Shown piece by piece: positions 1 through 7,541 of a stretch of DNA of 64,000 bases. The stretch's first letter is position 1. Every line of letters begins with the position of its first letter. The stretch lies in NCBI RefSeq assembly GCF_009649815.1, contig NZ_WJIC01000004.1, positions 186,001 to 250,000 on the forward strand, given 5' to 3'. Under the pieces are notes generated by a model. That model was not told the DNA's origin, did no database searches, and saw only the letters and a list, made by a program, of their open reading frames with translations. The translations under genes and the position numbers were made by a program. Source of the DNA: Nocardia sp. SYP-A9097. GTDB taxonomy: Bacteria; Actinomycetota; Actinomycetes; Mycobacteriales; Mycobacteriaceae.

Positions 1-822
1 GGTCGCGTGCCCGCGCTGCCGCCGATGAACCTCGATCACTACTGCCATGACGGTCCGATGGCGCGCACCGTCGCGGATTGCGCACTGCTGCAGAACGTTA
101 TCGTCGGCCCCCATCCCGGTGATGTGGTCTCGCTGCGCCCGGCCGTGTACATCCCGAACGAGCTCGGAGATATCGCCGGGATGCGCATCGCCGTCGCGCT
201 GAATCTCGGTGACTGGGTGATCGATCCGGAAATCACGGCCAATACGCTCGCCGTCGCCGAGGCGTTGCGCGCGGCCGGTGCGGTGGTCGAGGAGGTCGAG
301 GTCGGTCTGAAGAGTGCCGAGGTGATGCGAGCCGCGACCATCCACTTCGGCGGCATTTTCGGGCCGGCGGTCGCACAGGTCGCGGCCGAATACGGTGAAC
401 TGCTGACGCCGTACGCGCTGGAATTCGCGCGGGAATCCGCCATCGAGCCGGGGGATTTCCTGGAGGGTCTGGAGTTGGAGGGGCGCATCTACGCGCCGAT
501 CGGTGCGCTGCTGGATCGCTACGACGCCCTGATCTGCCCGACCATGGGTACGCCCGCGCTGCTGGCGGGGGAGGACTATATCGACACCAAGCTGGTGGTG
601 AACGGCGTCGAGCTCGACCACTACCTGGAGCACGCCCTGACGCCCGTTTTCAATATCGCGAGCCGGTGCCCGGTGTTGAACGTCCCGTCGGGTCGCGCTT
701 CCAATGGCGTGCCGACCGGGGTGCAGATTGTCGGTAGCAGTTATGACGATGCCACCGTCTTCCATATCGGTGCGGCGATCGAACGGGTGCGCCCGTGGTC
801 GTTCCGTCCCGAATCACTATGA
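1..822 (+). CDS. Amidase (amidase signature family), 5' end outside window
   Basis: C-terminal part of an amidase-signature hydrolase that would cleave C-N amide bonds. The frame is open from base 1, so the gene starts upstream; the GTG at 7 is only an internal codon. Family features seen are GPMARTVADCALL near the visible start, and RCPVLNVPSG followed by VPTGVQIVG close to the C-terminus, typical of the Gly/Pro-rich end of these enzymes. The catalytic Lys-cisSer-Ser residues lie N-terminal and are not in the window. Its TGA overlaps the ATG of the amidohydrolase (ATGA at 819-822), so the two are probably translationally coupled in a catabolic operon. The substrate cannot be told. Confidence 0.85.
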   Translation, partial: GRVPALPPMNLDHYCHDGPMARTVADCALLQNVIVGPHPGDVVSLRPAVYIPNELGDIAGMRIAVALNLGDWVIDPEITANTLAVAEALRAAGAVVEEVEVGLKSAEVMRAATIHFGGIFGPAVAQVAAEYGELLTPYALEFARESAIEPGDFLEGLELEGRIYAPIGALLDRYDALICPTMGTPALLAGEDYIDTKLVVNGVELDHYLEHALTPVFNIASRCPVLNVPSGRASNGVPTGVQIVGSSYDDATVFHIGAAIERVRPWSFRPESL

Positions 823-2453
823 GGAACAACATGTTTGCCGATTTGGCTTTTGTCAATGGTGTGGTCCGTACGATGACGAACGGTATCGCGCAGGCGGTCG
901 CGGTGCGCGACGGCCGAATTATCGCGGTCGGCGCGGACGCCGACATCGCACCGCACATAGGTGAGTCCACCGAGGTCGTCGATCTCGCGGGCCGGGCACT
1001 GCTGCCCGGGTTCCAGGACTCGCATGTGCATCCGGTATTGGCCGGGCTCACCATGATTCGCTGTGATCTGCATGAGGCGCGCGATGCGGACCATGCCCTG
1101 GAATTGATCGCGGCCTACGCCGGCGCCAATCCGGACGAGGAGTGGATCGGGGGCGGCGGCTGGTCCATGGACTGGTTCCCCGGCGGCACCCCCGCGCGCG
1201 GGCTGCTGGACGCGATCGTCCCCGATCGTCCGATTCACCTGATCAATCAGGATGGTCACGGGGCCTGGGTCAATACCAAGGCGCTCGAGGTGTGCGGTCT
1301 CGACGCCGACACCCCAGACCCGCAGGACGGCCGCATCGAACGCGAACCGGACGGCTTCCCGCAGGGCACCCTGCACGAGGGGGCGTCGAATCTGGTGAGC
1401 GGTCGCATGCCCGAACCCAGCTCCGCCGACCTGCTGCGCGGTCTGCACGCGGGCCAGGAGCGGTTGCATTCGGTCGGTGTCACGGCCTGGCAGGACGCCA
1501 TGGTCAGTCCCGAGGTGCAGCAGGCGTATGAATCCGCCGCTGACGCAGGCACTCTCACCGGCCGCGTGGTCGGCGCACTCTGGTGGGATCGTGAGCGTGG
1601 CGCGGAGCAGATTCCCGAGCTGGTCGCTCGCCGCCGGGCCACGGGTCGCTTCCGCACCACCAGCGTCAAGATCATGCAGGACGGTGTCGCCGAAAACTTC
1701 ACCGCCGCAATGACTTCGTCCTATCTGGACGGCTGCGGTTGCGGCACCGGTAATCACGGCCTCAGCTTCGTCGATCCCGTCGCGCTGCGTGACCATGTCA
1801 CCGGACTCGACGCCGAAGGCTTCCAGGTTCATATCCACGCCGTCGGCGATCGCGCCGCCCGCGAAGCCCTGGATGCCTTCGCCCAGGCACGAGAAGTGAA
1901 CGGCGCCAACGACAACCGGCACCACATCGCCCACCTGCAGGTGGTCCACCCCGACGATGTCCCGCGCTTCGCCGCCCTCGGCATCACCGCCAATATGCAA
2001 CCCCTGTGGGCGGCCTACGAGCCCGCCATGAACGAGTTGACCATTCCGTTCCTGGGTGCCGAGCGCGCCGAATGGCAATACCCGTTCGGCGACCTGCACC
2101 GCACCGGTGCGTCCCTGGCTGCAGGCAGCGACTGGCCGGTCAGCAGCGCGGACCCCCTGCTGGGCCTGCACGTAGCGGTCAATCGCTCCATCCCCGATGA
2201 GCCCTACGACGTCTTCTTCCCCGCCCAATGCCTGGACGTCACAACGGCTTTCACCGCCTACACGCTCGGCACCGCCCGCGTGAACCACCTGGAATCCGAT
2301 ACCGGAACCATCGAGGTAGGCAAATACGCCGACCTGATCACCCTCGACCGGGACCCCTTCACCGACCCCGATCGCATCCTGGAAACCAAGGTACTGGCCA
2401 CCTACGTGGAAGGCGCCGAGGTCTACCGAGCCTCCAGCCCCGCCCACGTCTGA
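819..2453 (+). CDS. YtcJ-like amidohydrolase (amidohydrolase family 3)
   Basis: 544-aa metal-dependent hydrolase of the amidohydrolase superfamily. The metal-binding HxH is seen as DSHVHPVLAG at about residue 66. HIHAVGDRA (about 338) and HHIAHLQ (about 367) carry further His ligands, and AGSDWPVS (about 437) carries the conserved Asp. The C-terminus returns to the small beta-sandwich (GTIEVGKYADLITLD), as is usual for YtcJ-type proteins. I take the ATG at 819, which overlaps the amidase stop; an ATG at 831 is possible. With the upstream amidase it probably forms a two-step amide or formamide breakdown route. That role is inferred from the pairing and not from any substrate motif. Confidence 0.88.
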   Translation: MRNNMFADLAFVNGVVRTMTNGIAQAVAVRDGRIIAVGADADIAPHIGESTEVVDLAGRALLPGFQDSHVHPVLAGLTMIRCDLHEARDADHALELIAAYAGANPDEEWIGGGGWSMDWFPGGTPARGLLDAIVPDRPIHLINQDGHGAWVNTKALEVCGLDADTPDPQDGRIEREPDGFPQGTLHEGASNLVSGRMPEPSSADLLRGLHAGQERLHSVGVTAWQDAMVSPEVQQAYESAADAGTLTGRVVGALWWDRERGAEQIPELVARRRATGRFRTTSVKIMQDGVAENFTAAMTSSYLDGCGCGTGNHGLSFVDPVALRDHVTGLDAEGFQVHIHAVGDRAAREALDAFAQAREVNGANDNRHHIAHLQVVHPDDVPRFAALGITANMQPLWAAYEPAMNELTIPFLGAERAEWQYPFGDLHRTGASLAAGSDWPVSSADPLLGLHVAVNRSIPDEPYDVFFPAQCLDVTTAFTAYTLGTARVNHLESDTGTIEVGKYADLITLDRDPFTDPDRILETKVLATYVEGAEVYRASSPAHV

Positions 2454-2473
2454 CCCTGTCCCTCCCCGAAATC

Positions 2474-2509
2474 GCCGGTTGGTAGGTCCCCCGTCGCCTA
2501 CCGACCGGC
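2474..2509 (+). terminator. Stem-loop after the amidohydrolase operon
   Basis: 13-bp stem (2474-2486 with 2497-2509, one G-U pair) around a 10-nt loop, 20 bases after the amidohydrolase stop. There is no T-run, which is common for actinobacterial stem-loop terminators. The right arm overlaps an 18-nt sequence (2496-2513) that recurs inverted at 37427-37444, so the site could instead be an operator. Confidence 0.45.
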
Positions 2510-2513
2510 AGGG

Positions 2514-2584
2514 CATTTCATCGAGGGGTACTCATGTCACGAATACGCCGTACGAGAGAGCCATGAGTACCCCCTCGATGAATG
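2514..2584. repeat. Long near-perfect inverted repeat, 23-nt arms
   Basis: Left arm 2514-2536 and right arm 2562-2584 are reverse complements apart from one shifted base. The 25-nt loop (2537-2561) has no coding potential that I can see. The site lies in the gap between the amidohydrolase stop and the convergent NmrA-like gene. It could be a bidirectional terminator, a fossil of a miniature element, or a structured RNA. Confidence 0.55.
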
Positions 2585-2708
2585 CTCCGGGCGCACCCCC
2601 GCACAAGTACTCGACCAACTACTGTCGAACCCAGACAACCCTGTTGCATCGAACCCTTGAACCCAAGCGCTGAACCCGCAACGTGAGTTCCTGGTGATCG
2701 CATGACCA

Positions 2709-3356
2709 TCAGAGGTCCGCGACCGCTTGCTCGGTCGAGGTCTCTCCGCTGATCAACTCCAGTACGCGACCCGTCGCGGCACCGGTGATCAGTAGTTCGG
2801 CGAGGACGGCTGCTACGTCGAGACGCGGAATGCTCCCTGCGGGAACACTTTCCGTGAGTCGCACCCGACCTGTTGCGGGCCCGTTGGTGAGGCTGCCCGG
2901 GCGCAGAATGGTCCACTCCAGGTCCCGCTGCCGAAGGTCGTTCTCCGCCTGCGTCTTCGCATCGATATAGGCGACCCACGACTCATCGCCACCGGCGGCG
3001 GGTTTGCCCGCGCCCATGGTCGAGATCTGTACGAACCGCCGCACGCCGGCCTTTTCGGCGGCATCGGCCAGCAGGATCGAGGCATCCCGGTCGACGGTGT
3101 ACTTCCGCTCCGGTCCACTGCCCGGCCCGGCTCCGGCGGCGAATACCACCGCGTCGACGCCGCTCAGCGCCGTGACGAGTTCATCCGCTCCCTGGCGTTC
3201 GAGGTCGAGAACGATCGGCTGCCCGCCCACTTTCTCGACGTCCCCGGCGTGGTTCGGATTCCGAATGACGCTCAGGACAGCGTTTCCGCGCTCGGTGAGC
3301 AGCGCGGTGAGTCCAAGCGCGATCTGTCCGTGTCCTCCGATGATTGCGATTCGCAT
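2709..3356 (-). CDS. NAD(P)-binding NmrA/atypical SDR family protein
   Basis: 215-aa protein that starts directly with a Rossmann fold (MRIAIIGGHGQIALGL), carrying the GxxGxxA nucleotide motif at residues 8-14. It continues in the style of YwnB/NmrA reductases, including the downstream WTILRPGSLTNGP segment. The start is set at the ATG at 3354-3356, because the 11 residues before it are not conserved in type. No catalytic Tyr-x3-Lys is evident, so it may be a redox sensor or an NADPH-binding epimerase-like protein. It is a single gene convergent with the amidohydrolase; the CAP-domain gene lies upstream on the same strand with a 106-base gap. Confidence 0.8.
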   Translation of the reverse strand: MRIAIIGGHGQIALGLTALLTERGNAVLSVIRNPNHAGDVEKVGGQPIVLDLERQGADELVTALSGVDAVVFAAGAGPGSGPERKYTVDRDASILLADAAEKAGVRRFVQISTMGAGKPAAGGDESWVAYIDAKTQAENDLRQRDLEWTILRPGSLTNGPATGRVRLTESVPAGSIPRLDVAAVLAELLITGAATGRVLELISGETSTEQAVADL

Positions 3357-3462
3357 ATCGACGAGCCTACGGCGGACGCCGCCGCACACGGCCTCGGTTC
3401 GGGTGCGGCAGCGCCAATTACGCAGGACGAGACGGCAGCCTCGTTGAAGGCCCGCCCCGCCC

Positions 3463-3984
3463 TCACGCCACCGAAGCGAAGGCGACCGTCCAATACTGGT
3501 GATTGTCGAGATCGACCACCGACACCCCGACCCGAGTCAGCCTGCCGTCCAACATGATCGCCCGATGCGCAGGCGAGTTCGCCCAGAACTCCATGGCATC
3601 CGCGGGCGTGATATTGGTTCCCCCGTAATTGATTTCGGCGATCTGTGCGATCGCCGGAACCCCGCACTCGCGGAACCGCAGCCCGATATTCCGGCCGAGC
3701 GAGTCCAGATGATCGCTGGGCACATACCCGCGCTCCGCGCTGTCATTGCTCGTCCACGCCGACGGCCGCGACAACACCTCGGTATGCGTCACGGCCCCGA
3801 CCCCGTTGTCGGCCCGCAGCCTATTGATGGCATCGAACACCTCCGGCTCCTCCCCACGCAACGTGAGCGAGTGCTGATCCACGTCACAGTTGATGTAGCC
3901 GTTCGCGGAAGCGGTACTCGGAACGGTGAAGAGTACTGCCCCGGCACTGATCGCGAGTGCGGCGGCAAGTGTCCTGCGGCTCAT
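3463..3984 (-). CDS. Secreted CAP-domain (SCP/PR-1-like) protein
   Basis: 173-aa exported protein. An N-terminal signal peptide (MSRRTLAAALAISAGAVLF) ends at about residue 29 (STASA). The CAP domain follows: AINRLRADNG opens it, SDHLDSLGRNIG carries the usual His, and NSPAHRAIML is the classic second signature. The domain ends with a short beta strand (YWTVAFASVA). The start is the ATG at 3982-3984, preceded by AGGAGA at good spacing. CAP proteins are extracellular and variously bind sterols, lipids or peptidoglycan; the specific ligand here is unknown. The promoter must lie in 3985-4122, which it shares with the initiator tRNA on the other strand. Confidence 0.88.
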   Translation of the reverse strand: MSRRTLAAALAISAGAVLFTVPSTASANGYINCDVDQHSLTLRGEEPEVFDAINRLRADNGVGAVTHTEVLSRPSAWTSNDSAERGYVPSDHLDSLGRNIGLRFRECGVPAIAQIAEINYGGTNITPADAMEFWANSPAHRAIMLDGRLTRVGVSVVDLDNHQYWTVAFASVA

Positions 3985-4122
3985 CGGTCTCTCCTGTGTC
4001 TTCGAGGTGATCCCCCCAGGTTCGGTCCCGATAGCTGACGAGTTTCCAGCTACCCACCAACAGCCTCCCACCACCCGTTTTGGTGTATCCCACCCGCCCG
4101 TGTACTGTTCATTTCACACCGA

Positions 4123-4196
4123 CGCGGGGTGGAGCAGCTCGGTAGCTCGCTGGGCTCATAACCCAGAGGTCGCAGGTTCAAATCCTGTCCCCGCTA
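4123..4196 (+). tRNA. Initiator tRNA-Met (fMet, CAT)
   Basis: Complete cloverleaf with anticodon CAT in the loop CTCATAA. Three consecutive G:C pairs in the anticodon stem (TGGG/CCCA) and an unpaired first acceptor position (C1 opposite T72) are the hallmarks of the initiator species. The T-loop reads GGTTCAAATCC. The 3' CCA is not encoded (CTA follows). The 3' half, 4153-4198, is repeated twice downstream, which marks this gene as an integration target. Confidence 0.95.
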
Positions 4197-4198
4197 CT
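4153..4198 (+). repeat. att-like core in the 3' half of tRNA-fMet (copy 1)
   Basis: 46-nt segment from the anticodon loop to just past the acceptor end. Near-identical direct copies lie at 11500-11545 and 13555-13600. This is the standard attachment-site geometry for tRNA-targeting tyrosine integrases. Confidence 0.75.
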
Positions 4199-4207
4199 AG
4201 GCAGAAC

Positions 4208-4238
4208 GGCCCGGAACCTAAAGGTTCCGGGCCTTTTT
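4208..4238 (+). terminator. Rho-independent terminator of tRNA-fMet
   Basis: Perfect 11-bp stem (4208-4218 with 4223-4233), a TAAA loop, then five T residues (4234-4238). It sits 11 bases after the tRNA. Confidence 0.9.
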
Positions 4239-4246
4239 CGCGTTGG

Positions 4247-4270
4247 TTTGGCATCACGTTTGGCACCGTT
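4247..4270 (+). repeat. Tandem TTTGGCAYC motifs beside the att site
   Basis: Two 12-nt units starting TTTGGCA (4247-4258 and 4259-4270) lie between the tRNA terminator and the integrase remnant and encode its tail. The first unit, TTTGGCATCACG, recurs exactly at 8293-8304 beside the second tRNA-like scar. They may be integrase arm-binding sites. Confidence 0.4.
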
Positions 4271-4830
4271 AGCCAAACTCAGTGTCATGGGTGGCGGTGC
4301 CGTCGCGGGGGTGTTGCGGCGTCCCAGCATGTAGCTGGCGGCGCGGACGGCCAGGCGTTTGAAGCATTCTCGGACCGTGTCCGGGTGTACGGCGCTGCCG
4401 TCCTCCCACGTGAAGACCAGCCCGGTCTTCTTGTAGCAAGGGGCGTTCGGCGTCCTGGACCGCCTTCCATTGCTCGAGGGCGGTCACGGTGGCGGTGTCG
4501 AGGGCGATCATGCGGGCGGAGTCGTCGGACTTGACCTGAGAATCCTGGGCGTGGCCTGCCGCGACAACGCGGCCTTGGTCGACTGACAGCGCTCCGGTGT
4601 CGAGATCGAGTGAGGGCCAGCGGATTCCACATATCTCGGCAAGCGCGGGGGCTCGGCCTTCTCAGCGGGGTTGTCCACCATATATTTCCAGGCGACCGCG
4701 TCGGTGGGGGCACGGTGGAGCATGACGTGGATATTGCATGACCGACGGACCACGAGGGTGTCGAGCAGCAGGCTGATACCGACCGTTACATGACGTTGGA
4801 CCTGCTGGTATGGCGAGTCATCCCTACCCT
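4270..4830 (-). pseudogene. Tyrosine recombinase/integrase remnant next to tRNA-fMet
   Basis: Fragments of an actinomycete phage-type integrase can be read across frames on the minus strand. First come a core-binding piece (HVMLHRAPTDAVAWKY, then DNPAEKAEPPR) and the start of the catalytic domain (AEICGIRWPSLDLDTGALSV). Next is KSDDSARMIALDTATV, then after a frame change GLVFTWEDGSAVHPDTV and CFKRLAVRA. The sequence then jumps to a C-terminal tail, so the His-x2-Arg and nucleophilic Tyr part is missing. An intact family member is about 380-450 aa. The gene points toward the tRNA, as expected for an integrase beside its own attachment site. It is certainly inactive. Confidence 0.8.
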
Positions 4831-4922
4831 CGCCGCGCTGCTCGGCCGTTGGTTCTGGTGGCCGATCCCGACGGCGTCGTAGATGCCGACCGTCATGGCC
4901 GCGGGTTCCGAGGCTCGGTTCA

Positions 4923-5285
4923 TTACCGCGTGTTGGCCCAGAGCCTGACCGGCTGCGCATCGTCTGGATCGGCCCATTCGGGTTGCGGCGTTGCCGGTGC
5001 AGCGTCCTTCTTCTCGTTTCGAAGGAACTGTTCGTACACCTTGTGTGCCTGCGTTTCCGCATCGGCGCGCGCCGCCCGGTACTGCTCGATGATGGTCCGC
5101 TCGAGCTGCTGGGTCCCCTCGGCGGCGGCGTGCGGCGCCAGCTTGATCTGGGTGATCTGCCCGTAGGCATCCACCTCGATCGCCATGCTTCGGTCCGCGG
5201 CGCGAGCCTGGGCTCGTACCACCCCGATGGCCTCATCGATCTTCTCGGCCCGCGCGCGACGCTGGTCCACGTGCTCCCCACCCAT
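4923..5285 (-). CDS. YbaB/EbfC-like DNA-binding family protein
   Basis: 120-aa helical protein of the YbaB/EbfC fold, in the divergent form found beside type VII secretion (ESX) substrate genes in Nocardia and mycobacteria. A helical N-terminus runs to about residue 30. The beta segment MAIEVDAYGQITQIKL follows, then a long helix (LERTIIEQYRAARADAETQ). The C-terminal 20 residues are Pro/Asp-rich. It is divergent from the EspC-like gene at 5450, and that pairing supports the assignment. Whether it binds DNA or acts as a secretion companion cannot be read from the sequence. Confidence 0.75.
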   Translation of the reverse strand: MGGEHVDQRRARAEKIDEAIGVVRAQARAADRSMAIEVDAYGQITQIKLAPHAAAEGTQQLERTIIEQYRAARADAETQAHKVYEQFLRNEKKDAAPATPQPEWADPDDAQPVRLWANTR

Positions 5286-5449
5286 TCATCCGGATCGTCC
5301 ATGCCGGGATGTCTCCCCCCGACTGCTCGACACTGTACCGACACCGAGCGTCCGATTGTTCGCAGTACATACCGACCGCTACTATCTAGCGGCACTATGG
5401 CCAATCCTGGGGGATGCATGAAGCGAAAGCTGTTGGGGGGACTGTAGAC

Positions 5450-5743
5450 ATGGTTGCCTTCGATCCCGATAAGTTGCGCGCGCTCGCGACCGATACACGT
5501 ACCCATGCCGGTGCGATCGGCAAACTGAGCCCGATCGGCGAGCACAACCGTGACGCCGCTCTCGGCGCGATGCCGTTCTCCGCCTTCGCGAAAAACGTTG
5601 GGCTGGTACTCAAGGCGATGGATCGGGTGGTGACGCTCAATCAAGGCAGGCTTGACCAGTTCGCGAATCTCACCGATAACGCGGCTGGCACAGCCGATGG
5701 GATGGATGAGGCGAATGCGACTGGATTCAAGGGCATCAAGTGA
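5450..5743 (+). CDS. EspC-like ESX secretion-associated protein (WXG100-like)
   Basis: 97-aa small helical protein of the ESX-associated EspC class (PF10824-like): MVAFDPDKLRALATDTRTH, a central Pro/Gly turn, then a second helix ending in acidic and Gly residues. It lacks a canonical WXG, as is common for this class. The start is the ATG at 5450 (VAFDPDKL is the conserved N-terminus), although the frame is open upstream. The next gene starts on its stop codon (GTGA), so the pair should be co-translated, as expected for a heterodimeric T7SS substrate and its partner. No ESX core gene (eccC, eccD, mycP) is in the window. Confidence 0.78.
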   Translation: MVAFDPDKLRALATDTRTHAGAIGKLSPIGEHNRDAALGAMPFSAFAKNVGLVLKAMDRVVTLNQGRLDQFANLTDNAAGTADGMDEANATGFKGIK

Positions 5744-6972
5744 GCGGTGACAAGATCACCATCTCCACGGTGCTCGGGTGGAAGCTCGATTCGGCACGCT
5801 TCGCCGGCGCGGACGCGATGAACGCCGGTATCACCCTCGAGGCCGAATCCATCAACGCGGACAAGGCGATTCAGGGTTCGGACTCCTACTTCGGCGACGC
5901 CGCAGGTAGTGCCGCCCGCACCATGTCGGCCAAGTTGAAGAACGAGGCGGTCACCACCGGTGACGTCCTCGATGCCATCCATAAGCAGATCGACACCACG
6001 ACTACCGCACTGCAATCGGATATCAAGAGTTTGCAGTCGGCTGTCGACGACGTCAAAGATTCGGAGTGGAACCTCTTCTACGACGACGATAACGGTGACG
6101 TGAAGTCATACGACTCGAACTGGGAGACCATCGAAAAGCATTCGGGCAACCCGCTTTCCGCCGCCTGGAAGTCCGCCGAATGCCTCCGCTTGGGTGCGAA
6201 TCTCAAGCAGGCGTACTGGGATGTGCAGGCCACCGACAAGATCGGCGCGCGCGACCTGGCCACGCAACTCGAGCACGTGCCCGATGCTGTCAAGCTGGTG
6301 CTGGCCGGTATTCCGGAGGACGCCGCGCTCAGGGATATTCTCCTGAGCTATCAGGTGGATACGACGAAGTCCGAGATCATTGTTTGGCCCGACTCGACCC
6401 TGCTGAACCTGATCAGAATGTATAAGCCCGACATGCAGCCGGTAGAGATGACGGTCGAGGAAAAGGCCGCGATGGATGAGCTCTGCAACCCGCTCTACGG
6501 CGGCAATCCGATGAACTACATGAAGTTCAACGACATCAAGGATGAGGCGGAAGAGTTCGGGGCGAACAACAAGTACACCGCGGTGAATCCGAAATCGTCG
6601 GACGACGGTCACGGGGACGCGGCCCGGCATACCTACTGGAACGCACGTATGACCCAGGAGTTCGGTGCAGATTGGGCGAAGCAGTACGCCACCGCTCATG
6701 AGGGCGTCGGCGGAAACGGTCCGCAGCGAGAGGCGATGGACCTCAAGAACAATGATGTGGGCCGCCAGATCGGTCTGGCGAACATGAACGCATCGAAGGA
6801 CGACCTGAAAACAGCGGTCATCGCCGCGGTCGACAAGGGAGACACCGTCGTCATCCACAGTCCCAACGGGGACAACGCTCCCGCCCAGATCGCCTTCAGC
6901 AATAACGTGCCCTGGACCGATACGACGAGTCCCGAGCAAGTGGATATCCCACTTCCGGCCAAGGGAAAGTGA
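5740..6972 (+). CDS. Candidate T7SS effector with C-terminal DUF6973-like domain
   Basis: 410-aa protein starting at a GTG overlapping the previous stop. Residues 1-140 are helical, Ala/Asp/Lys-rich and resemble an ESX-type export domain. The region at about 250-390 carries a conserved-looking core: NPLYGGNPMNYMKFNDI, then HGDAARHTYWNARMTQEFG, ATAHEG and AMDLKNNDVGRQIG. The spaced His, Glu and Asp residues look like an active-site or metal-site pattern, and I match the region to DUF6973 from memory. There is no signal peptide. A lipoprotein gene follows with a GTGA overlap, as with a toxin and its protector. Enzymatic function is unknown; the effector role is inferred from domain layout and neighbours. 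Confidence 0.65.
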   Translation: MSGDKITISTVLGWKLDSARFAGADAMNAGITLEAESINADKAIQGSDSYFGDAAGSAARTMSAKLKNEAVTTGDVLDAIHKQIDTTTTALQSDIKSLQSAVDDVKDSEWNLFYDDDNGDVKSYDSNWETIEKHSGNPLSAAWKSAECLRLGANLKQAYWDVQATDKIGARDLATQLEHVPDAVKLVLAGIPEDAALRDILLSYQVDTTKSEIIVWPDSTLLNLIRMYKPDMQPVEMTVEEKAAMDELCNPLYGGNPMNYMKFNDIKDEAEEFGANNKYTAVNPKSSDDGHGDAARHTYWNARMTQEFGADWAKQYATAHEGVGGNGPQREAMDLKNNDVGRQIGLANMNASKDDLKTAVIAAVDKGDTVVIHSPNGDNAPAQIAFSNNVPWTDTTSPEQVDIPLPAKGK

Positions 6973-7493
6973 GTGCGAGGCAAGTGAAACCAGCCACGAT
7001 CGTTGTCGGCATCCTGATCGTTCCACTGCTGGCCGGATGCGCCGCCAAACCGGCAAAGCCCGCCGCGAAAACCTGTCAATCCGAAATCCACCTCAGCCAG
7101 GAGCCGGAGCCGCTCGGCTCGAGCAAGGCGCTGACGACGGAGCTCGAAACCGCCGGTCGAGGGCATCAACCCGTCAGCCTCGGCGAAGTCACTCACGCGG
7201 CAGGTTGGTCCGATGACTGGGACACGATGATCGAGGCCGCCGAAGCCTACAACGACGACTGGATGAACCAGACCGCACAAACCCCAGCGGGCACCTGCTG
7301 GAAGGGGCTACCGGCCCGTATCAATTCCGATAATCCGGCACCTTTCGGGTACTACGTCTTCCTCAAAGACCAGCAGGTGGTGCAGTCCGTGAGGTGGTAC
7401 ACCGGGAATATGCCCGTGCTGCTCCGTCCCCGCGATCGGCTGACTCACGAAACCATGCTGAACGCCAAGGGCGGAGGACTCGCAACTTACTGA
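6969..7493 (+). CDS. Lipoprotein, copy 1 of a tandem pair
   Basis: 174-aa predicted lipoprotein. Its signal peptide carries the lipobox LLAGC at residues 20-24 (TIVVGILIVPLLAGCAAK). The mature part has a second Cys (TCQSEIHL), an AAGWSDDWDTM segment, GTCWKGLP and a final HETMLNAKGGGL. The GTG start overlaps the effector stop (GTGA). I do not recognise the family. Being surface-anchored and coupled to a candidate secreted effector makes a protective (immunity) or secretion-helper role plausible. It is closely related to the next gene. Confidence 0.75.
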   Translation: MSARQVKPATIVVGILIVPLLAGCAAKPAKPAAKTCQSEIHLSQEPEPLGSSKALTTELETAGRGHQPVSLGEVTHAAGWSDDWDTMIEAAEAYNDDWMNQTAQTPAGTCWKGLPARINSDNPAPFGYYVFLKDQQVVQSVRWYTGNMPVLLRPRDRLTHETMLNAKGGGLATY

Positions 7494-7541
7494 GGCCCTC
7501 ACCGATCCAGGGGAGGCTATCCCACTTCCGGGTAAGGGAAA

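Noticed and set aside
741..2516. 591-codon minus-strand frame
   Set aside because: It is antisense to the amidohydrolase, has no family features, and its composition is that expected of the complement of a high-GC gene.
4508..5644. 378-codon minus-strand frame
   Set aside because: A composite: its 3' part is the integrase remnant, while the rest is the wrong frame of the YbaB-like gene and antisense of the EspC-like gene.
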